Source of the DNA: JACVRM01 sp046262315
GTDB taxonomy: Bacteria > Actinomycetota > Thermoleophilia > Gaiellales > Gaiellaceae
NCBI GenBank assembly: GCA_046262315.1
Contig: JBHEMZ010000036.1
Coordinates: 45,671-109,670, forward strand
DNA: 64,000 nucleotides
Direction of reading: 5' to 3'
In this document: positions 60,173-64,000 of the stretch, piece after piece
Layout of the letters: the number at the start of each line of letters is the position of its first letter
How positions within the stretch are numbered: position 1 is the first letter of the stretch
Translations under genes and position numbers: made by a program
The notes under the pieces: model-generated
Databases searched by the model: none
Told to the model about the DNA's origin: nothing
The model's input: only the letters and a program-made list of their open reading frames with translations

Positions 60173-60298
60173 ACGAGACTTATCGGCACGCGACGATCCC
60201 CCGTTGAGGGGCACTGCGTTCCCCCCTTCGGGGGATTGGGCTCACCCCGACTCCCGCCTACAAAGAGGGAAGGACATCCCATCTGGCGAGGAGTCGAT

Positions 60299-60511
60299 GT
60301 GACTGCGGCAACAACACAACAAGTCTTCCCCGCGGACGACACGGAGAAGGAACGCGTGATTCGCTGGCGCGTGGAGCAGCTTGCGAAGGTCGGGTACAGC
60401 TGGCCGGCGGCGATGGTGATCGCGGCCAACGCGCAGGTTGACCTTCACACGGCGGTCGAGCTGGTACAGCGCGGGTGCCGCCCCGAGGTAGCCGTCCGCA
60501 TTCTGCTCTGA
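60299..60511 (+). CDS. Small conserved-looking soluble protein
   Basis: A 70-residue acidic/helical protein. GAGGAG lies 6-7 nt before the GTG. The sequence EKERVIRWRVEQLAKVGYSW and the following helix-turn-helix-like pair (DLHTAVELVQRGCRPEVAVRIL) look like a three-helix bundle reminiscent of UBA folds. I recall similar unannotated proteins in actinobacterial genomes but know no function. The 126 bp upstream hold a C-rich hairpin with a TTCG loop near 60222-60236. Confidence 0.65.
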   Translation: MTAATTQQVFPADDTEKERVIRWRVEQLAKVGYSWPAAMVIAANAQVDLHTAVELVQRGCRPEVAVRILL

Positions 60512-60596
60512 GAACTCGGTCGGAATGAAAGCTCGCCTGGGCGGGAGCGAGGCATGGCGCTCGCCGCTCTCGCGGCTCATGGGTTACTGGCGCGGC

Positions 60597-60602
60597 TAGC
60601 CT
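60597..60602 (+). promoter_or_regulatory. -10 box for small membrane protein gene
   Basis: TAGCCT, 7 nt, then GTG; no Shine-Dalgarno. Confidence 0.45.
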
Positions 60603-60609
60603 GGAAACC

Positions 60610-60873
60610 GTGCCAGCTTCCCACGCGGCCGTGGTGCTACTGCTCGTCGCGCTGCTAGCAGTGCTGCACGTGATCCAGTGGGCGGTCACCCGCGCGGCCA
60701 CCCCGGCCGGACGATTTCCGCCGCTGCGTCAGGCTCTGCGCGATCTCGCCGGCGGTCGCGACCCGTGGACGCGCGGCTTGCTGATCACGGCGATCGTGGC
60801 GGTTTCCTTCGCTGCGGCGGCGCCTCTGCTGCCGACACTCGCCGACCTCGTCGACCGCGTCGTTCCCGGCTAG
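60610..60873 (+). CDS. Small two-helix membrane protein (paralogue A)
   Basis: An 87-residue protein with an N-terminal helix (VVLLLVALLAVLHVIQWAV), a basic loop ending in GGRDPWTRGLL and a second helix. It is clearly related to the N-terminal third of the next gene product (shared L-H...L...GG.DPWTR.LL..A and helix spacing), so the pair arose by tandem duplication. Family unknown. Confidence 0.6.
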   Translation: MPASHAAVVLLLVALLAVLHVIQWAVTRAATPAGRFPPLRQALRDLAGGRDPWTRGLLITAIVAVSFAAAAPLLPTLADLVDRVVPG

Positions 60874-60902
60874 GTCCCGGCGCGTTAATCTCGCGGCGGC
60901 GG

Positions 60903-61745
60903 ATGCTCACCTCCTACGTCGTCGTCACCCTGCTCGCGGTCGCCCTGCTCGGCGCGCTTCACCTCGGCCTCGCGCTCGCCGGCGGGCGCCAGACGCTCGA
61001 GCGGCCGCGTGTGGGTGGGCTCGCGCACGGGCTCGGCGGCTCGGACGATCCCTGGACGCGCCTGCTCCTCGCGGCTGCACTCGTCGCGGCGCTGTTCGCG
61101 CTGGGCGTGGTCGCCGTGCCCGCGCTCCTCTCGGATGACGGCAGCGAGACGGTCACACCGACCGAGCCGACCGTCACGACGCCCACCGGGAGCTCGGGCA
61201 GCAGCGCGACCTCGCTCACGACGTCGACCGAGACCGCGACAACCAGCACCACGACCCGGCCGGAGACGTCGACCGAGACCGCGACAACCAGCACCACGAC
61301 CCGGCCGGAGACCTCGACCGAGACCGCGACAACCAGCACCACGACCCGGCCGGAGACCTCGACCACCACAGAACCGACGACGCCACCCCCTCCGCCGCCG
61401 CGCGGCTCGATCGTCCTCGCGCGCGTGGTGGTCGACGGCGCCACGGGGAACACACGGCGGCATGTCAACCGGCTCGGCCCCGCGCCGATCGTGCGCGCCG
61501 TCGGCGCCGGCGTCTACCGCATCGTGGTGCCCGGCCTCACGCCGGCACGGCGCAACCGAGCGACAGTGCGCGCAACGGCGGGGCCCGGCACACATGTGGT
61601 GGCCACGCAGGAAGCCAGCGGCTCCGTCATCGTCGTCGTCACGCGCGATCGCACGACCGGTGCGCCCTCCGCGCGCCGTTTTGCGCTCACCGTGTACGGC
61701 GCGCGCTCCGACCTCCCGAAGTCCACCCTGCCGCCGACCACGTAG
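60903..61745 (+). CDS. Membrane-anchored Thr-rich protein (paralogue B)
   Basis: A 280-residue protein. Residues 1-82 repeat the two-helix module of paralogue A (GGSDDPWTRLLL). Then comes a threonine/serine-rich linker (about 83-165) containing three perfect 15-residue repeats and a proline run, and a C-terminal beta-rich extracellular domain of about 115 residues (IVLARVVVDGATGNTRRHVN...). The layout suggests a wall-spanning stalk carrying a small surface domain. TAATCT lies 11 nt before the ATG. Function unknown. Confidence 0.7.
   Translation: MLTSYVVVTLLAVALLGALHLGLALAGGRQTLERPRVGGLAHGLGGSDDPWTRLLLAAALVAALFALGVVAVPALLSDDGSETVTPTEPTVTTPTGSSGSSATSLTTSTETATTSTTTRPETSTETATTSTTTRPETSTETATTSTTTRPETSTTTEPTTPPPPPPRGSIVLARVVVDGATGNTRRHVNRLGPAPIVRAVGAGVYRIVVPGLTPARRNRATVRATAGPGTHVVATQEASGSVIVVVTRDRTTGAPSARRFALTVYGARSDLPKSTLPPTT
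61221..61355 (+). repeat. 45-bp tandem repeat, three copies
   Basis: Three units of 45 bp starting at 61221, 61266 and 61311; the third differs by one base near its start (ACCTCG instead of ACGTCG), and a partial fourth follows. Each codes for T-S-T-E-T-A-T-T-S-T-T-T-R-P-E. Near-identity at DNA level points to recent expansion and probable length variation between strains. Confidence 0.9.
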
Positions 61746-61767
61746 GCAGAACGCGGTGCAGAATGAA

Positions 61768-61785
61768 CGCTCGTTCGTGCGAGCG
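61768..61785. terminator. Hairpin between convergent genes
   Basis: CGCTCG / CGAGCG 6-bp stem with TTCGTG loop, between the stops of the Thr-rich protein and the beta-propeller gene. A weak bidirectional terminator candidate. Confidence 0.3.
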
Positions 61786-61832
61786 AGGAACGAGACCGCC
61801 CGCCAGTTGGAGGCGCACGCGGCGGAGCGAGG

Positions 61833-63713
61833 CTAGCGGACGAAGAGCCCGTTCGAGCGCCAGTCGCCCGCTGCGCTGATGAGGCTCCCGGTGCCAGCGG
61901 ACGGCTTCCCGCCCGCGAATCCGATGCTCCGGAACTTCCCTTTCGCGTCGCCGTAGTAGACGCGGCCGGAGGCGAGCGTCATCCCGCGTACAGTCTTCCA
62001 GTCGATTCCGCCTGAGTTCGCCACGAAGGTTTCCGCGCCGAGGATTTGGCTCTCGAGCGTGAACCCGCGGTAGCGGAGATTCGAGTCGTCGAGGAGCGTG
62101 TAGTAGACCCGAGACCGCTCAGTGTCGATGAACATCCCGGTCAGGCGCGTCACCGGGAAGTTGTAAGTGTCCAGCCCCAGCAGGTTCACGGCGCTCGCCG
62201 GGCCCAGCGTGGTGCCGTCGAAGCTGCGGCCGTACAGCTTCCCGTCCGCCCACCCTGTATAGAGACGTCCGCTGACGAGGAACGCGCCCCGCGCATACGC
62301 CCATGCGGCCGGCGCCGTCGTGACCGTCGATGACGGCCCGACCGTCGTGCCGTCAAAGCTCTGGCGCGTCAGCGTACTGCTCTGTCCGACCTTGTAGAGC
62401 GTGCCAGGAAGCGTGCCGGTTGTCGGCCGTGGCGGCGTCGTGCCGCCGAGGGCGGGGAAGAAGCCGAGCCGGGCGTGATACTCCCAGCCGAGCCGGGTCG
62501 TGTCGCTTCCCACCCACAGGCCACTCGCCGTGACGAGGAACGCCTCCACGCCGACGCCGCGACTCCGGCCGGGGTTCCAGGACAGCGGGAGGCCGTTTAC
62601 GGGATCGAGGGCGGCGATCCCTTCGCGCGACACGGCGCCGGGCCCGGCGAAGTCGGCTGCGAACGGGTTGTTGTGCCACCGCTGGTGGCCGCCGACGTAG
62701 ACGGCCGGGCGAGTGACCTCGACGCTATGCAGCGTATCGCCGCCCGTGTGGTCGACCCACGTCGGCTGGAGGCCGGAGCCGGCGACCCCGATCTCCCAGC
62801 GAGCGGCGGTGTCGCAGAGAGAGCCGGCGGCGTACCCTCCCGCCGTGACGATCGCGAACCAGCCGCCGTCGGGATGGAAGTCGACGTCGCGCACGTAAAC
62901 CGGCCACTTCGGCGCGCAGGCTGGCTGGTACCTGTCCGTCGACCAGTTCGCGAGGGCGGCCGGCGCCTGCGAGATGTCGAGGACAGCGACTTGGTGGCGC
63001 GGCTGGCCGTTCACCTTTCCGAAGCTGCCGGCGACGACGAGCCGGGATCCGTCGGGCGAGACGGCAAGGTCGCTAACCGCCAGCGCGGCCGACGTCTGGG
63101 ATGTTGTCCGCTGCTCGGCGAACGTGAAGTTGACGTTCGCGTCGAGCGCGCCGGTGACAGCGTTGACCGTGGCGAACTTCGACCGCACCTGGCCGTTCAC
63201 GGCCGAAAACGTGCCCCCGAAGAACAAGCGAGTCCCCGACAGCGCCACCTCGTGCACAGGGCCGTTCGGCTTGGCTGCAAACGTGGAGACGGTCTGCCCG
63301 GTCGCGAGATTGAGCGCCACGAGCCCAGCGCGAGCCAGCCCGTTGACGCTGGTGAACGACCCGGCGACGAGCACGCTTCCGTCGAAGCCGGCGACGACGT
63401 CCTCGACCGGGCCGTTGACGGTCGGGACGAACAGCGTGTCGATCTTCCCGGTGGCGGCGTCGAAGGCGAAGATGTTCTGGCGCGCGAGCACGGCACCGCC
63501 CGGCTCCTGAACCTGCGAAAACGTACCGGCTGACACGATCTTCGAGCCGACCTGGGCGAGAGCGCGCACTTGGCCGTCGAGCACGTGCGGCGTCCAGTCG
63601 GCCGGGTCCCGCGAGACGACGACATCCTGGGGCGTGGCTGCCTGACTTACCGAAACGGGGGCAAGCGCCGCCACCAAGGTGAAAACCAGAGCACAGCGCC
63701 AAACAGTCCTCAC
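61833..63713 (-). CDS. Secreted beta-propeller protein (DUF5122/delta-60-like repeats)
   Basis: A 626-residue exported protein. The signal peptide (VRTVWRCALVFTLVAALAPV, cleavage near SQAA) is followed by repeated blades of the type VLVAGSFTSVNGLARAGLVAL and RLFFGGTFSAVNGQVRSKFA, i.e. the delta-60/DUF5122 pattern, and a second set of blades with SFDGTTVGPSS / SFDGTTLGPAS. GGGGAGGG lies just before the GTG; a longer start at 63761 would place charged residues before the signal. No catalytic motif. Likely surface or extracellular, function unknown. Confidence 0.8.
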   Translation of the reverse strand: MRTVWRCALVFTLVAALAPVSVSQAATPQDVVVSRDPADWTPHVLDGQVRALAQVGSKIVSAGTFSQVQEPGGAVLARQNIFAFDAATGKIDTLFVPTVNGPVEDVVAGFDGSVLVAGSFTSVNGLARAGLVALNLATGQTVSTFAAKPNGPVHEVALSGTRLFFGGTFSAVNGQVRSKFATVNAVTGALDANVNFTFAEQRTTSQTSAALAVSDLAVSPDGSRLVVAGSFGKVNGQPRHQVAVLDISQAPAALANWSTDRYQPACAPKWPVYVRDVDFHPDGGWFAIVTAGGYAAGSLCDTAARWEIGVAGSGLQPTWVDHTGGDTLHSVEVTRPAVYVGGHQRWHNNPFAADFAGPGAVSREGIAALDPVNGLPLSWNPGRSRGVGVEAFLVTASGLWVGSDTTRLGWEYHARLGFFPALGGTTPPRPTTGTLPGTLYKVGQSSTLTRQSFDGTTVGPSSTVTTAPAAWAYARGAFLVSGRLYTGWADGKLYGRSFDGTTLGPASAVNLLGLDTYNFPVTRLTGMFIDTERSRVYYTLLDDSNLRYRGFTLESQILGAETFVANSGGIDWKTVRGMTLASGRVYYGDAKGKFRSIGFAGGKPSAGTGSLISAAGDWRSNGLFVR

Positions 63714-63771
63714 ACAACCCTCCCCACCCAGCGAGCTAAACAGCACTGTACTCCACGCCACCTCCGCCGCC

Positions 63772-64000
63772 GGTCACGTCCCGTCAAGTGGTGTGCGAGG
63801 TTGAGCGGGTCATCCTCGCCTGACCTCTACGCGGCCGCCTCGATCGCGATCACCTCCTCCGGTTCGGCGACGGGATGGGCGAGCGCCTTGGCGATCGACT
63901 CGGCGCTCATGTAGCGACGGGCGACCGCCCACTCGTCGTGTTGCTCGGCGAGCACAGCGCCCACCAGGCGGACGATCGAGGCGCGGTCGGGGAAGATGCC
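63772..64000 (-). mobile_element. End of an IS256-family insertion sequence (cut by window edge)
   Basis: Contains the transposase C-terminus and, between its stop and about 63772, the sequence TGTGGT...GGGACGTGACC on the minus strand, which resembles the terminal inverted repeats of IS256-type elements. The exact boundary and target duplication cannot be set because the other end is outside the window. Confidence 0.6.
63827..64000 (-). CDS. IS256-family transposase, C-terminal fragment
   Basis: Fifty-seven codons are visible up to TAG at 63827-63829; the 5' part lies beyond the window. The residues GIFPDRASIVRLVGAVLAEQ, followed by HDEWAVARRYMSAESIAK, are the highly conserved end of IS256/IS1249-type (Mutator superfamily) DDE transposases. 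The frame is intact in the visible part, so the element may be active. Confidence 0.88.
   Translation of the reverse strand, partial: GIFPDRASIVRLVGAVLAEQHDEWAVARRYMSAESIAKALAHPVAEPEEVIAIEAAA

Noticed and set aside
61221..61355. CRISPR array
   Set aside because: Only three directly abutting 45-bp units without spacers, coding in frame for a Thr-rich linker.

Overview
This is a high-GC bacterial chromosome segment with frequent GTG and TTG starts, dense 1-4 nt gene overlaps, MurT/GatD lipid II amidation genes, RodZ, both RNase J and RNase Y, succinylase-type lysine genes and an RsiG-like protein. Together these suggest a deep-branching Actinomycetota, most likely class Thermoleophilia (Gaiellales or Solirubrobacterales-like). 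The lineage is my inference from gene content; no marker-gene comparison was run. Almost all of the window is core chromosome. The only clear mobile DNA is the end of an IS256-type element at the right edge.

Layout. 0-7.1 kb: translation and RNA genes (end of a probable rbfA, nrnA, truB, ribF, a convergent gamma-glutamyltransferase, rpsO, pnp). 7-15 kb: an ABC exporter, an M16 peptidase with dapB and dapA, and a decayed secreted subtilase. 15-25 kb: rnj, ftsK/spoIIIE, and a complete BMP-type nucleoside importer (binding protein, ATPase, two permeases). 25-32 kb: rodZ-cinA-thpR-recA-recX, then rny. 32-38 kb: miaB, miaA, an unusual DapF-Nudix fusion, then dapC-dapD on the other strand. 38-45 kb: hflX-dut-Nudix, a membrane histidine kinase and murT-gatD. 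44.5-51 kb: a membrane GGDEF/HD-GYP protein, a homing-endonuclease-repeat DNA-binding protein with a palindromic operator, a stand-alone class II glutamine amidotransferase and two convergent sigma-70 genes. 51-55.8 kb: a probable structured RNA, small membrane and zinc-ribbon proteins, apt, merR, a GarA-like FHA protein and an RsiG-like anti-sigma candidate. 55.8-64 kb: a sugar-nucleotide pyrophosphorylase/phosphomannomutase fusion, a CDP-alcohol phosphatidyltransferase, a HutF-like amidohydrolase, several small membrane proteins, a secreted beta-propeller protein and the IS edge.

How the genes fit together. Three themes recur: RNA turnover and modification (NrnA, PNPase, RNase J, RNase Y, TruB, MiaA, MiaB, ThpR); lysine, diaminopimelate and wall synthesis (DapA, B, C, D, F-like, MurT/GatD, RodZ, sugar nucleotides, phospholipid head groups); and signalling (cyclic di-GMP enzyme, RsiG-like protein, sigma factors, FHA/MerR, histidine kinase).

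The observations I find most interesting are: (i) a possibly new structured RNA at about 51418-51559 with its own promoter-like boxes and a 3' hairpin; (ii) a recurring TANNNT box 6-9 nt upstream of start codons, implying widespread leaderless mRNAs; (iii) a DapF domain fused to a Nudix domain with both catalytic cysteines replaced by serine; (iv) an 87-residue RsiG-like protein with a nearly intact cyclic di-GMP motif; (v) a subtilase broken only by two stop codons at expected tryptophan positions; (vi) an 18-bp palindrome between the -35 and -10 of a homing-repeat protein gene.
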